A stretch of DNA of 64,000 nucleotides from the NCBI RefSeq assembly GCF_002903165.1, contig NZ_PPSK01000014.1, positions 1-64,000 of the forward strand, given 5' to 3'. The notes under the pieces were generated by a model. It did no database searches and was not told the DNA's origin. It worked only from the letters and a program-made list of their open reading frames with translations. This stretch comes from Halopseudomonas oceani (GTDB lineage: Bacteria; Pseudomonadota; Gammaproteobacteria; Pseudomonadales; Pseudomonadaceae). Positions 1-8,302 of this stretch are shown here, one piece after another (the stretch's first letter is position 1; each line of letters opens with the position of its first letter). A program made the position numbers and the translations under genes.

Positions 1-14
1 CCCGTACGCAGAGC

Positions 15-863
15 ATGACGTGGGACAGATTTGGCTACATTTGCCGCAAGGCAAGTAGCGAGCATACGGGCGCTGACACCGTGGCAGCGCGGCTAGGCAA
101 GGTCAGCGACGAAGACGCCTGCTCGCTCTACGGCCACAGGCTGGTGGCAAACACCTGGCCCGCGCAGCTGCTGACCCAGCTAGCCAACATGCGCGACCCT
201 GAACGCGCCGAGCGTGCCCTCGCTATCTACCAGCGACTCAATCTGGGCAGGCCGCTGGACACCCCGATCAAATTCAAGCGCGCGCTGGCGTACCTGAGCT
301 ACGTCACTCTGGTGTTCTACGCGGTCGCCGCCATTTATCAGTTGAAGGTCACTCCCGCCTTCAGCAGTGTCTTCGACAACCTCGGGGTAACACCACCCAC
401 CTATCTCGCGTTGTACCAAGCCTATTGGGGCGTATTCGTGCTCGCCATCTCGGTGCTGATCCTGCTGGCGCTGCTGAGCGCATTGCAAATGCGCCGGCTC
501 TTTCAGTTCGAGGTGAATGCCCAGAACCGGCTGCTCTGCTGCCTGTTGGTAATACCCGCTTGCCGGCGCGCCTATGCTCGCACCGTTGACGCCCTGCAAT
601 ATCCAACCCTCGACGAGCCAGCACAACCGGGCGAACAAGCGAGCTTGATACAGCAACATCTGCGGCAGGTTGAAGACAGCAGCATGGACCTGGCTGTCGA
701 GATTCAAACACTCGCAGAAGTACAGATGCAGGCTTTTTTGCAGGCCTGCGAAAAACAGCTCAAGGGCCTCACGACACTGATCGCCGTGGTCGTCATCGTC
801 GCGGTAATGATGTTCCTGTCCAGTGCCTATTCACCGATCTTCAGCCTGGGAGAAGCAATATGA
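15..863 (+). CDS. GspF/PilC-like inner-membrane protein (possibly 5'-truncated)
   Basis: Predicted inner-membrane platform protein related to type II secretion GspF and type IV pilus PilC. The protein has three hydrophobic segments (about residues 91-110, 136-157 and 250-269) separating charged helical cytoplasmic parts. The C-terminal helix followed by a short periplasmic tail is typical of the family, but 282 residues is short against about 400. The frame stays open to the window edge and the ATG at 15 has no clear ribosome binding site, so the true start may lie upstream. It overlaps the following pilin gene by an ATGA, which supports a pilus-assembly role. The family call rests on topology and context, not on strong motifs. 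Confidence 0.55.
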   Translation: MTWDRFGYICRKASSEHTGADTVAARLGKVSDEDACSLYGHRLVANTWPAQLLTQLANMRDPERAERALAIYQRLNLGRPLDTPIKFKRALAYLSYVTLVFYAVAAIYQLKVTPAFSSVFDNLGVTPPTYLALYQAYWGVFVLAISVLILLALLSALQMRRLFQFEVNAQNRLLCCLLVIPACRRAYARTVDALQYPTLDEPAQPGEQASLIQQHLRQVEDSSMDLAVEIQTLAEVQMQAFLQACEKQLKGLTTLIAVVVIVAVMMFLSSAYSPIFSLGEAI

Positions 864-1342
864 ACAGCAACCGCGGTTTCACCCTGATCGAGCTGATGGT
901 GGTGTGCGCAATCATCGGCATTCTGGCATCCATCGCCCTGCCGTCCTACCAGACCTACATCCAGCGCAGCGAAATTACCGAAGCGCTGAGTATGGCCGGC
1001 TCGCTGAAGAGCAGGGTAAACAACTACTACGAAGAGCGGCTGGCCTTCCCTGTCGACAATGCTGCCGCCGGCATGCCCGCGCCTCAGCAGTTGATCGGCA
1101 ACCGGATAACCGGCGTGGTCGTCGAGTCAGGCGCTATCCATGTGACCCTTGGCAACAAGGCCTCGCAGCCGCTGCAAGGTAAGACGCTGAGCTTTCGTCC
1201 GGCCGTGGTAACCGGCAGCCCGGAGAGCCCGATTGCCTGGCTATGCGGCTATGATGAACCGGTCACGGGCATGGAAACACGCGGCATCAACAAGACCGAC
1301 CTGCCCCGTGAGTTTCTGCCGGCCGCCTGCCGAGGCAGCTAG
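860..1342 (+). CDS. Type IV pilin
   Basis: Structural subunit of a type IV pilus or pseudopilus. A 6-residue basic leader ends in Gly before FTLIELM, the prepilin peptidase site with Glu at mature position 5, followed by the hydrophobic N-terminal helix. The C-terminus has two cysteines (WLCGY and PAACRGS), matching the disulfide-bonded D-loop of PilA-type pilins. At 160 residues it has the usual length. A GGGAGAAG ribosome binding site lies 5-12 bases before the ATG, inside the upstream GspF/PilC-like gene. Having a dedicated platform-like gene next to it is unusual for the main pilA and suggests an accessory pilus. Identity as a pilin is secure; which pilus it serves is not. Confidence 0.9.
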   Translation: MNSNRGFTLIELMVVCAIIGILASIALPSYQTYIQRSEITEALSMAGSLKSRVNNYYEERLAFPVDNAAAGMPAPQQLIGNRITGVVVESGAIHVTLGNKASQPLQGKTLSFRPAVVTGSPESPIAWLCGYDEPVTGMETRGINKTDLPREFLPAACRGS

Positions 1343-1741
1343 AACGCCGAGCCGGGGGTGCCTGCAAATCTCGCTGCAATCGTGAGGATTACCCGCCCAC
1401 CCTTGCTGTGCTTTCCCGGATATTTGCTAGGCTCTAAACAAGGTAAGGCGCATCTGCTGCTTGCCGCAGTGGGATCGACAACACCCTGACTGCCTGCGCC
1501 AGAGAGACGTTAACCGTGGTGAAACCGCTGTTGCCGAGACGAAGCCCAGCATGGAAACGGGCGCAACATGTATCACCGATGAAACAAAAGCAAATGCTTT
1601 GACTTTTTTGGTCAAGAGATAGGTGTACTAGCCGATAATCCGGTGGGCTCAGCCAAGCGCATCATCTGGATGATGCAAACCTGAAGCCAGACCTCTCTAT
1701 TTCTCGTTCGCCGCATAAGGATTGCGGCTTCTGGAGCCTCC
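1343..1741. other. Intergenic leader upstream of the chemoreceptor
   Basis: About 400 bases without a supportable gene. A weak sigma70-like pair (TTGCTG 1403-1408, TAGGCT 1428-1433, 19-base spacer) is the best promoter candidate. Near the chemoreceptor start there is a perfect 7-bp hairpin (1659-1676, loop CTGG) and a 6-bp hairpin (1710-1728, loop TAAGGAT). The segment GAAGCCAGA (1683-1691) can pair alternatively with GGCTTC (1727-1732) or with TCTGG (1730-1734), which reaches the GGAG ribosome binding site at 1733-1736. Confidence 0.4.
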
Positions 1742-3373
1742 ATGTCCATTAGAAACCTCAAAATAGGCCTCCGGGCCGGCCTCTGCTTTGCTGCCATGAC
1801 CGTGCTGATCATTGCGCTTGGCGTGATCACGGCCCTGCAAATGCAGCGCATGAACGATCTGTCCGACGAAATCGATCAAAACTGGTTGCCCGCCATCCTT
1901 TCCATCAATGATATGGGCATTGCGACCTCGCGGGTGCGCGCCTTGACGCTGCGCATGCTGACGCTGAGTGATGCCAGCGACATAAGCGACACGCGCGCAC
2001 GCCTGAACGACGCAGACCAGGCGATGGATACCGCCGAGCGGCGTTACGAAGCACTGATTTCCTCTGAGCGCGAGCGTGACGCCTATGAGGCGTTCACCAA
2101 GGCACGGGACACCTACATGACTCACCAAAGACAAGTCGTGGAACTGGTCAGCCAGGGCCAGAACGCGCAAGCGGAGGAAGTGGTCAATCGCTACCTGAAC
2201 GACGACGCCGATAATATGGTCCAGAAGCTCGCCTCCCTTACCGATATCAACGAGAAGGGGGCAACAGCAGCCACCGCCAGCAGCTCGGTCGTCTTCCGCG
2301 ACAGCCTCACCGTGGTGCTGTGTGTCGCCGCAGCCAGTCTGGTGCTGACGATTATCATGGCGATCATGCTGACCCGCAGTATCGTTACGCCGCTTGGTAA
2401 AGCGGTGCAGCTGGCCAATGTCATCGCCTCTGGCGACCTTACTCAACAGATGCAGGATCAGGGCAAAGATGAGCCGGCGGAACTGCTGGCGGCGCTAAAT
2501 ACCATGCAGCAGAACCTTGCGCAGACCATCCACGGGATCAACACCTCCTCTACCCAGCTGGCGTCGGCCGCAGAAGAGCTGAATGCGGTTACCGAAGATG
2601 CCAATCGCGGCATCCGCCAACAGAATCAGGAAATGGAGCAGGCCGCTACCGCAGTGAACGAAATGACCACGGCCGTTGAAGAAGTCGCGACCAACGCCGT
2701 CAGCACCTCGGAGGCATCGAAAGAAACCAACGAGCGCGCACAAAACGGTCAGCATCAGGTTCAGCAAACCGTCAGCTCGATCAATTCACTGACCAGCAAT
2801 ATCACCGAAACCGCTACCAGCGTGGAAACCCTGGCACAGGACGTCCGCAACATCGCCCAGGTGCTCGAGGTCATTCGCAGCGTGGCCGAGCAGACCAACC
2901 TGCTAGCACTGAACGCCGCGATTGAAGCAGCTCGAGCCGGCGAGCAGGGCCGCGGCTTTGCCGTTGTGGCCGACGAAGTGCGCGGCTTGGCGCACCGCAC
3001 ACAGCAGTCAACCGAAGAAATCGAGCGGATGATCGACACCGTGCAGAAAGGGGCCAGCAGTGCCGTTACTGCGATGCAAAGCAGCATGGGGCTGGCGACC
3101 TCGACCCTGAGCATGGCACAACAGGCTGGCGAGGCACTGGAGGATATTACCCGCGCTATTGGTTCGATCAACGAGCGCAATCTGGTGATTGCCAGCGCAT
3201 CCGAGCAACAGGCCCAGGTCGCCCGCGAGGTGGACCGCAACCTGGTCAACATCCGCGACCTGTCCATGCAGACTGCAGCTGGCGCCCAGCAGACCAACGC
3301 GGCCAGTCAGGAGCTGTCTCGCCTGGCAGTCGATCTGAACTCACTGGTAAGCCGCTTCCGGCTTACCTCTTGA
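1742..3373 (+). CDS. Methyl-accepting chemotaxis protein
   Basis: Transmembrane chemoreceptor that would control the CheA kinase. An N-terminal membrane anchor (about 10-31) precedes a periplasmic four-helix-bundle type sensor region (about 35-187). A second membrane segment (about 188-210) is followed by a HAMP domain and a long helical cytoplasmic signalling domain. The highly conserved hairpin tip ([20 protein letters not shown], from about residue 383) identifies the family clearly. GGAG lies 5 bases before the ATG. There is no CheR-binding pentapeptide at the C-terminus. The gene stands alone and converges on the heme receptor downstream. The ligand cannot be read from sequence. Confidence 0.95.
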   Translation: MSIRNLKIGLRAGLCFAAMTVLIIALGVITALQMQRMNDLSDEIDQNWLPAILSINDMGIATSRVRALTLRMLTLSDASDISDTRARLNDADQAMDTAERRYEALISSERERDAYEAFTKARDTYMTHQRQVVELVSQGQNAQAEEVVNRYLNDDADNMVQKLASLTDINEKGATAATASSSVVFRDSLTVVLCVAAASLVLTIIMAIMLTRSIVTPLGKAVQLANVIASGDLTQQMQDQGKDEPAELLAALNTMQQNLAQTIHGINTSSTQLASAAEELNAVTEDANRGIRQQNQEMEQAATAVNEMTTAVEEVATNAVSTSEASKETNERAQNGQHQVQQTVSSINSLTSNITETATSVETLAQDVRNIAQVLEVIRSVAEQTNLLALNAAIEAARAGEQGRGFAVVADEVRGLAHRTQQSTEEIERMIDTVQKGASSAVTAMQSSMGLATSTLSMAQQAGEALEDITRAIGSINERNLVIASASEQQAQVAREVDRNLVNIRDLSMQTAAGAQQTNAASQELSRLAVDLNSLVSRFRLTS

Positions 3374-3418
3374 GGGCGGGCCGCTGCAGCAGTCATGTCG
3401 GCTGCAGCAGCGGTCGAG

Positions 3419-5941
3419 TCAGAATGCGTAACTGACGCTGAACTTGGCGTTACGCCCCTGCGAGTAGGCGTTGTCACCGGACATCGCCGGACGATAGAAG
3501 CGGTTGAAGATGTTATCGACCGTCAGCTTGACGCTGAGGTCGGCCAATTGACCACTGCGCGGCGACCAGTCGGCGAACACCCGATGCACGTCATAACTGC
3601 CATTGGCGTAGCTATCCCAGTAGCGTTCACCACTGCCGTCATACTGGTCCGAGGGTTGCCGGTCGTTCTTGCGCACAAACTCGCCCTGCCAGCCCACCTG
3701 CATATCCAGTTCGGGAAGCTTCAGCCCCAGCATCGCCACCCATTTGGCCGGCGGGATATCCCGAGCCCAAACGTTCTGTGCCCAGGGGTTGCTGTAGGCG
3801 CCGTAATGACGGCCTTCGGTCCAGGAGTAGGACAGGCTGGCGAACAGGCGTTGGCTGTCGTAGTAACTCTCTACCTCTGCGCCACGAATGGTCAGGCCGT
3901 CCAGGTTCCGATAATTGGACAGCGGCAGCAGGTCACCGCAATTGTCGCTGATGCTGCCGCCGTTTTCTGCCTGCGCCTGACAGGCAATGGAGCGGAACTT
4001 GAATATCTCGTCACTGATCCGGTGACGGTAGAGCGTCGCCCGCACCTGCAGATTGTCGCCGGCGCTGATCAGGTCAGGCAGGGTAACCACCGCACCGCCG
4101 CGCACACCGCGCAGCCGCTCAGCATCCAGGTCGCGGCTGCTGCCGCTCAGGGTGGAGCTGCTCTGTACTTCGTACTGTTCATCCAGCACCGGTGCACGCC
4201 AGGTGCTGGCATAGTCGACGAACAGTCCGAGGTTCGGGTTTACTCGCCAGAACACTGACAACCGGGGCGACCAGCCGGTATAGGTGACCGGTCGATAATC
4301 GTGGTTCATCGCCGCATTGTTGTAGCGTAAGGCCAGGTTGCGCTTGCCCCTGTTGGTCACGTGATCGTAACGCAGCGACGGGGTAACGGTGACGTCTCCC
4401 AAGGTGATGGCATCCTCTAGGAACAGGCTGCGCACTTCCTGCTCGCCAGCCGGCATGAACTGCGGCTGATACCAGCCATAGTTGTAGTCCGGGTTGCTGT
4501 CGTAGGTAGGCAGATACATCAGCACACCGCGGGTATGCAGACGCCACTGCAGCCCGGCGGTCAGCTCATGGGCCAGCTCACCGGTGTCAAACAGACTGGT
4601 GTTGCGCAGGTCCAGAACCTTGTCGCGGTAGCGGGTGTTGATGTACTTGCCACCGGTCGAAGAGCTGTAGCTGGCATCGTCGTCACGCGTGTCCGTCTGG
4701 TCGGTATCAGACAGCGAGTAACTCAGCTCAAGATCAACCAACGGGTTGTCCTGCGGCTGGTAGTGATATTTGCCAACCCAGGTGGTGTCAATCAGCTCAC
4801 GATTGGACAACAAACGGTGCATGGCTGCCTCAAGGCTGCCATAGCGGTCGATCGACCATTTGCTGGGTACCAGAAAGGTTACGGCGCTGAACGGGGTACG
4901 CAGATCCAGCTTGCTGCGACTGTAGGTCAGCCCGAAGCTGTGTTCGTCAGTCGGGTTGAAGTTGCCCTTGAACAACACCGAGTCCTGATTCTGCGCGGTG
5001 TAGGGATAACGCTCTGGGTACAGATAGCCTTCGCCCTGATCGATGTGCCCGGCCAGCTTGATGTCATTGCTGTCGCGGTGGTTGAGATACAGCAGGCCGT
5101 CGAACATCCCATCGTCACTACGCCCGAACAGCGCGCCGGTATAGCTGCGTTGCTGGTCGTTGCTCTGGTAGCCATACTTGATCAGCGCGCCACTGTTGCG
5201 ACCCGGCTTGAGCATGTCAGTGGCATCGCGGGCCTCCATGTGGACGGTACCGCCAAAGCCACCGTTGCCAGTGTCTGCCGAGTACGGACCCTTCTCCACT
5301 TCAATCCGCTTGATCAACTCCGGCTCAATAAAAATCGTGCCCTGCTGGTAGCGCTCAAAACCGCTTTTGCTGGCACCATCGAGCGTGAACGGCACGTCCT
5401 CGGCATCACCCAGACCCCAGATGTTCATGGTCTGGCCGCCAGGCTTGGCGGAGCCGCCCATGGTCACACCCGGCAGGGTCTGCAGCAGACTGGGTATGTT
5501 GTTTGCTTGCTGCCGTTCGATATCACGGCGTCCCATCGTCGAGCGCCCGACATTGGCGGAATTGACCTCCAACCCATCGCCGACCACGGTAATGGTCTGC
5601 AGCGTCAGGCTGTTATCAGTGCTGGCAGGTACAGGCTGCGGTCGGATAACAAAGCCCTGGTTGACCGGTATCAGCTCCAGATTCGAGCCTTGAAGCAGCA
5701 ACCTCAGCGCGTCTTCCGGCTCGTAACGGCCCTGCAGGGCCGGTGCAGTAAACCCGTGCGTCTGCGCCTCATCAAACAAAATCTGCAGTTGGCCAGCCTG
5801 CGCCAGTCGGGTCAGCGACGAGGCCAGTGGCTGCATCGGCATGGACAGTTCAATCGGGGCAGCCTGCAATTGCAGGCTGACGGCAGCCAGTAACGACAGG
5901 GTCAGCCGGGACAGTGCAGAACGGGGCAGGCGGGGATTCAT
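3419..5941 (-). CDS. TonB-dependent receptor with STN domain, heme-receptor type
   Basis: Outer-membrane TonB-dependent transporter. I chose the ATG at 5941 because AAGGAG lies just upstream and a good signal peptide follows (ending LQLQAAP). After it come an STN signalling domain (about 28-95), a plug (about 115-235) and a 22-strand-type barrel ending in an aromatic residue (SVSYAF). The WRAP motif resembles the FRAP box of heme receptors of the HasR/HmuR group. The STN domain indicates transmembrane signalling to FecR, and the FecR/ECF genes lie directly upstream on the same strand. No HasA-like hemophore gene accompanies it. A ferric-siderophore substrate remains possible. Confidence 0.85.
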   Translation of the reverse strand: MNPRLPRSALSRLTLSLLAAVSLQLQAAPIELSMPMQPLASSLTRLAQAGQLQILFDEAQTHGFTAPALQGRYEPEDALRLLLQGSNLELIPVNQGFVIRPQPVPASTDNSLTLQTITVVGDGLEVNSANVGRSTMGRRDIERQQANNIPSLLQTLPGVTMGGSAKPGGQTMNIWGLGDAEDVPFTLDGASKSGFERYQQGTIFIEPELIKRIEVEKGPYSADTGNGGFGGTVHMEARDATDMLKPGRNSGALIKYGYQSNDQQRSYTGALFGRSDDGMFDGLLYLNHRDSNDIKLAGHIDQGEGYLYPERYPYTAQNQDSVLFKGNFNPTDEHSFGLTYSRSKLDLRTPFSAVTFLVPSKWSIDRYGSLEAAMHRLLSNRELIDTTWVGKYHYQPQDNPLVDLELSYSLSDTDQTDTRDDDASYSSSTGGKYINTRYRDKVLDLRNTSLFDTGELAHELTAGLQWRLHTRGVLMYLPTYDSNPDYNYGWYQPQFMPAGEQEVRSLFLEDAITLGDVTVTPSLRYDHVTNRGKRNLALRYNNAAMNHDYRPVTYTGWSPRLSVFWRVNPNLGLFVDYASTWRAPVLDEQYEVQSSSTLSGSSRDLDAERLRGVRGGAVVTLPDLISAGDNLQVRATLYRHRISDEIFKFRSIACQAQAENGGSISDNCGDLLPLSNYRNLDGLTIRGAEVESYYDSQRLFASLSYSWTEGRHYGAYSNPWAQNVWARDIPPAKWVAMLGLKLPELDMQVGWQGEFVRKNDRQPSDQYDGSGERYWDSYANGSYDVHRVFADWSPRSGQLADLSVKLTVDNIFNRFYRPAMSGDNAYSQGRNAKFSVSYAF

Positions 5942-6014
5942 CACGCTCTCCTTGGGTGTGCAGCAAGTGGATAACACCCCAGAAAACGCAGCAGCGGAGC
6001 AAACCCCCACCCCT

Positions 6015-6037
6015 CAAATGAAAAATATTTTCATTTG
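6015..6037. promoter_or_regulatory. AT-rich perfect inverted repeat between fecR and the receptor
   Basis: Two perfect 10-bp arms (beginning CAAATGAAAA, ending TTTTCATTTG) around an ATA centre, overlapping the stop codon of the fecR gene and about 74 bases before the receptor start. It is far too symmetrical to be chance. It could be an operator or a promoter element for the receptor, or an mRNA hairpin. It does not match the Fur consensus well. Confidence 0.6.
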
Positions 6038-6999
6038 CGTCCAGTCAGTTGAATCGAGCCGTCCGCCAGTTCGGTCAACTCGACCGGCAGCAACTGCGGC
6101 AACGCCCGCAGGAAACGATCCGGGTGATGGATGTCCAGCGTGCCGGACAGCCGTCGCGTCAGCAGCTCAGGATCCGTGACCCGAACCGCCTGACCACGGT
6201 AGCGAGCAAGCTCCTGCGCCAGCTCGGCCAACGGGCGGTCATGAAACACCAGCAGCCCGCTGCGCCAGCTGCCGACCTCGGCCAGCGGCAGCCGAGTGCT
6301 GCGCGCCGTTGCCGTGGCATAGTCGATCTCGATCCGTTGACCCGGCGTCAGCTCCTGAGCGGCAAGCTCGGGACGGCCCGGCTCGACCTTGACCCGGCCT
6401 TGCTCCACTGCGACCGCCAGCCCCGTGTCACTGCGCCGAACATTGAAGCGCGTACCAACGACCTCAACCTGCCCATCACCCGCCGAGATCCGGAACGGCC
6501 GCTCGGCATCCTTGGCCACCGCAAAAAACGCCTCGCCGGCAACCAGCGTTACCTCTCGCCGATCATCGTAGTAGCGCACTTCAGCCGTTGAGCCGAGGTT
6601 CAACGTCAGCTCACTGCCATCCTCCAGCAGGATATGGCGGATATCATCCAACCCGGCGCTGGCGGTGAGTTGCATCACCGGTGCTTGCCACTGCTGCAAC
6701 AGCAGCAGTCCGACGCCCAGCAGCACCGCCGCAGCCAACGCGGTAACGCTTCGCAGACGCCTGCGCCTGCTTGTCGTGATCGACCTGACCGTTGCCGGAC
6801 TGGCCAGCGCCGGCCGCTCCAGCAGATCACAGTCATCCCACAGCAGCTGTATGTCGGCATAGGCCTGGGCGTGCTCGGGACTGGCGGCCAGCCAGCGGGA
6901 AAACTCCGCCTGCTCAGCAGCCGACAATGCCCGCGCCTGACGCCGGGAGAACCAGACAGCGGCTTGCTCATCGATTTGGGCTGTGCACAAATCAGTCAC
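6031..6999 (-). CDS. FecR-family anti-sigma/sigma regulator
   Basis: Inner-membrane protein that relays receptor occupancy to the neighbouring ECF sigma factor. The N-terminal cytoplasmic region has the DUF4880-type pattern (WF.RR...AE...F..WL...PEH..AY). A single membrane segment (about 85-105) leads to a periplasmic FecR domain and a C-terminal region that would contact the receptor STN domain. GTG at 6999 is chosen because GGGAGG precedes it and it overlaps the sigma gene stop by 8 bases, implying translational coupling. Order sigma-FecR-receptor is the standard cell-surface signalling arrangement. Confidence 0.92.
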   Translation of the reverse strand: MTDLCTAQIDEQAAVWFSRRQARALSAAEQAEFSRWLAASPEHAQAYADIQLLWDDCDLLERPALASPATVRSITTSRRRRLRSVTALAAAVLLGVGLLLLQQWQAPVMQLTASAGLDDIRHILLEDGSELTLNLGSTAEVRYYDDRREVTLVAGEAFFAVAKDAERPFRISAGDGQVEVVGTRFNVRRSDTGLAVAVEQGRVKVEPGRPELAAQELTPGQRIEIDYATATARSTRLPLAEVGSWRSGLLVFHDRPLAELAQELARYRGQAVRVTDPELLTRRLSGTLDIHHPDRFLRALPQLLPVELTELADGSIQLTGRK

Positions 7000-7543
7000 G
7001 CGAACCTCCCGAACCCCCGGTCTGAGCGGTGCGCGCCTGTTTGCGGCAGTGCAGCAGAGCACTGGCAATGTGTTTTTCCACCATGCTCAGCGATATCCCC
7101 ATGCGCTCTGCCACGGCGGCTTGCGATAGTCCTTCAAACTTGTGCAGCACAAATGCCTCCTTGCGTTTAGGGGGCAAATCCTCCAACGCAATGGCCAACA
7201 GATGCAAGCGCTGTTGTTGCTCAAGCTGTCGCAATGGACCCTCCGTCTGCAAGGCGTCATCACTCTCTTCTGCGGAGTCGCTCAACTCCACCACACCGCT
7301 ACCGGTGCGCACCTGCTGGCGGCGCCAGTGGTCGTAAAGCAGGTTGCGGGCGATGCGAAACAGCAGCGGACGTGGCGGCACTGCCTGCTCATACACGCGG
7401 CTATCAAGCCAGCGAACCAGCGCATCCTGAGTCAGGTCGTCCGCGTCCTGGCTACTGCTCATGCGGCGGTCGAGAAACCGCCGCAACTCCGCACGCAGGC
7501 TCGTCAAATCAGCGCTACCAACCGGACCTGAGGCGTCACTCAC
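6992..7543 (-). CDS. ECF sigma factor, FecI type
   Basis: Extracytoplasmic-function sigma factor expected to transcribe the adjacent receptor gene. Region 2 is visible (RFLDRRMSSSQDADDLTQDA, RIARNLLYDHWRR) and region 4 has a helix-turn-helix (GLSQAAVAERMGISLSMVEKH). GTG at 7543 gives a 183-residue protein, normal for FecI. The in-frame TTG farther upstream would run into the Fur-like site and has no ribosome binding site. The exact start is uncertain by a few codons. The gene diverges from a second ECF gene across a 240-base regulatory region. Confidence 0.92.
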   Translation of the reverse strand: MSDASGPVGSADLTSLRAELRRFLDRRMSSSQDADDLTQDALVRWLDSRVYEQAVPPRPLLFRIARNLLYDHWRRQQVRTGSGVVELSDSAEESDDALQTEGPLRQLEQQQRLHLLAIALEDLPPKRKEAFVLHKFEGLSQAAVAERMGISLSMVEKHIASALLHCRKQARTAQTGGSGGSRD

Positions 7544-7639
7544 AACACAGCACCCGTACTGAACAGAAAATCGACAAGGGAAAGATCTCCGACATCGCGC
7601 GGGGGCACCACGCACGGCAATCAATAATAAATATCAAAT

Positions 7640-7658
7640 GATAATATTTATCATTATC
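7640..7658. promoter_or_regulatory. Fur box upstream of the leftward ECF gene
   Basis: GATAATATTTATCATTATC matches the 19-bp Fur consensus (GATAATGATAATCATTATC) at 16 of 19 positions. It sits about 97 bases upstream of the leftward ECF start and would make that signalling unit iron-repressed. The match is read directly; Fur binding is inferred. Confidence 0.85.
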
Positions 7659-7737
7659 CCGATATTCGACCTGCGCCTGTCAAGCCGGAGATCTGCTGCA
7701 AGCGGGATTGACAGACTCGATCAACTGGCCCAGCATT

Positions 7738-7756
7738 AATAATAAGCATTCTCATT
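7738..7756. promoter_or_regulatory. Fur-like box upstream of the rightward ECF gene
   Basis: AATAATAAGCATTCTCATT matches the Fur consensus at 11 of 19 positions and contains the typical ATTCTCATT half-site. It lies 27 bases before the ATG of the second ECF gene, a usual operator position. It is weaker than the site at 7640. Confidence 0.6.
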
Positions 7757-7783
7757 TAATTAGAGCCTGCAAGAACGCCTGCC

Positions 7784-8302
7784 ATGAACGCCAGAGATTC
7801 CGCCCTACAGCAGCAGATGGCCCAGCTCTACCATGATCACCAATCCTGGCTGTCTGCCTTCCTGCAGCGCCGGCTCGGCTGCTCACATAGCGCCGCTGAT
7901 CTGGTGCAGGACACTTATCTCCGGCTGTTGAGTAAAGGCAAGTTGCCCGAGCCAGCGCACTCGCGCGGCTACCTGACCCGCATCGCCAAAGGCTTGCTGA
8001 TAGACCTCTACCGACGGCGGCGCATTGAGCAGGCCTATCTCGACGAGCTGGCCGCTCAGCCCGAGCACACCCACCCCTCCCCTGAGCATTGCTCGGAGAT
8101 ACTTGAAGCCCTGGTAACCATTGACCGCCTGCTGCATGGCCTGCCGGTGAACGTTCGCCGGGCCTTGCTGATGCGCCGCCTGGACGGCATGAGCTATCGC
8201 GCCATCGCGGAGGAACTCGGCGTATCGATCTCCTCGGTCGAGAAGTACATCGCCCGGGCGCTGCAAAGCTGCCTGCAGGCCGCACAGGAACTCGAACGGT
8301 GA
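7784..8302 (+). CDS. ECF sigma factor, FecI/HasI type
   Basis: ECF sigma factor of 172 residues, the normal FecI length. Region 2 shows AADLVQDTYLRLL and RGYLTRIAKGLLIDLYRRRR. Region 4 shows the helix-turn-helix MSYRAIAEELGVSISSVEKYI. The gene is first in a rightward unit ending with the hemophore, Slam and heme oxygenase genes, so its likely target is the large receptor promoter. Its stop overlaps the next GTG in GTGA. A Fur-like site just upstream suggests iron repression. The heme role comes from the downstream genes, not from the sigma factor itself. Confidence 0.93.
   Translation: MNARDSALQQQMAQLYHDHQSWLSAFLQRRLGCSHSAADLVQDTYLRLLSKGKLPEPAHSRGYLTRIAKGLLIDLYRRRRIEQAYLDELAAQPEHTHPSPEHCSEILEALVTIDRLLHGLPVNVRRALLMRRLDGMSYRAIAEELGVSISSVEKYIARALQSCLQAAQELER

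Noticed and set aside
1610-1741. c-di-GMP-I (GEMM) riboswitch before the chemoreceptor
   Set aside because: Hairpins and a GCAAAC stretch are suggestive, but the conserved GEMM core and tetraloop-receptor parts are not visible.
3374-3418. Terminator between chemoreceptor and heme receptor
   Set aside because: GCTGCAGC repeats can pair (CCGCTGC/GCAGCGG), but the stem is imperfect and has no T-run.
4535-5893. Long open frame (452 codons) on the plus strand inside the heme receptor gene
   Set aside because: It is antisense to a well-supported receptor with signal peptide, STN, plug and barrel; the antisense product is low in structure and typical of high-GC frame shadows.
3419-7543. Ferric-citrate (FecIRA) identity for the leftward signalling unit
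   Set aside because: The architecture fits any FecI/FecR/STN receptor set; no fecBCDE genes follow, and the WRAP box and neighbouring HemO favour heme.
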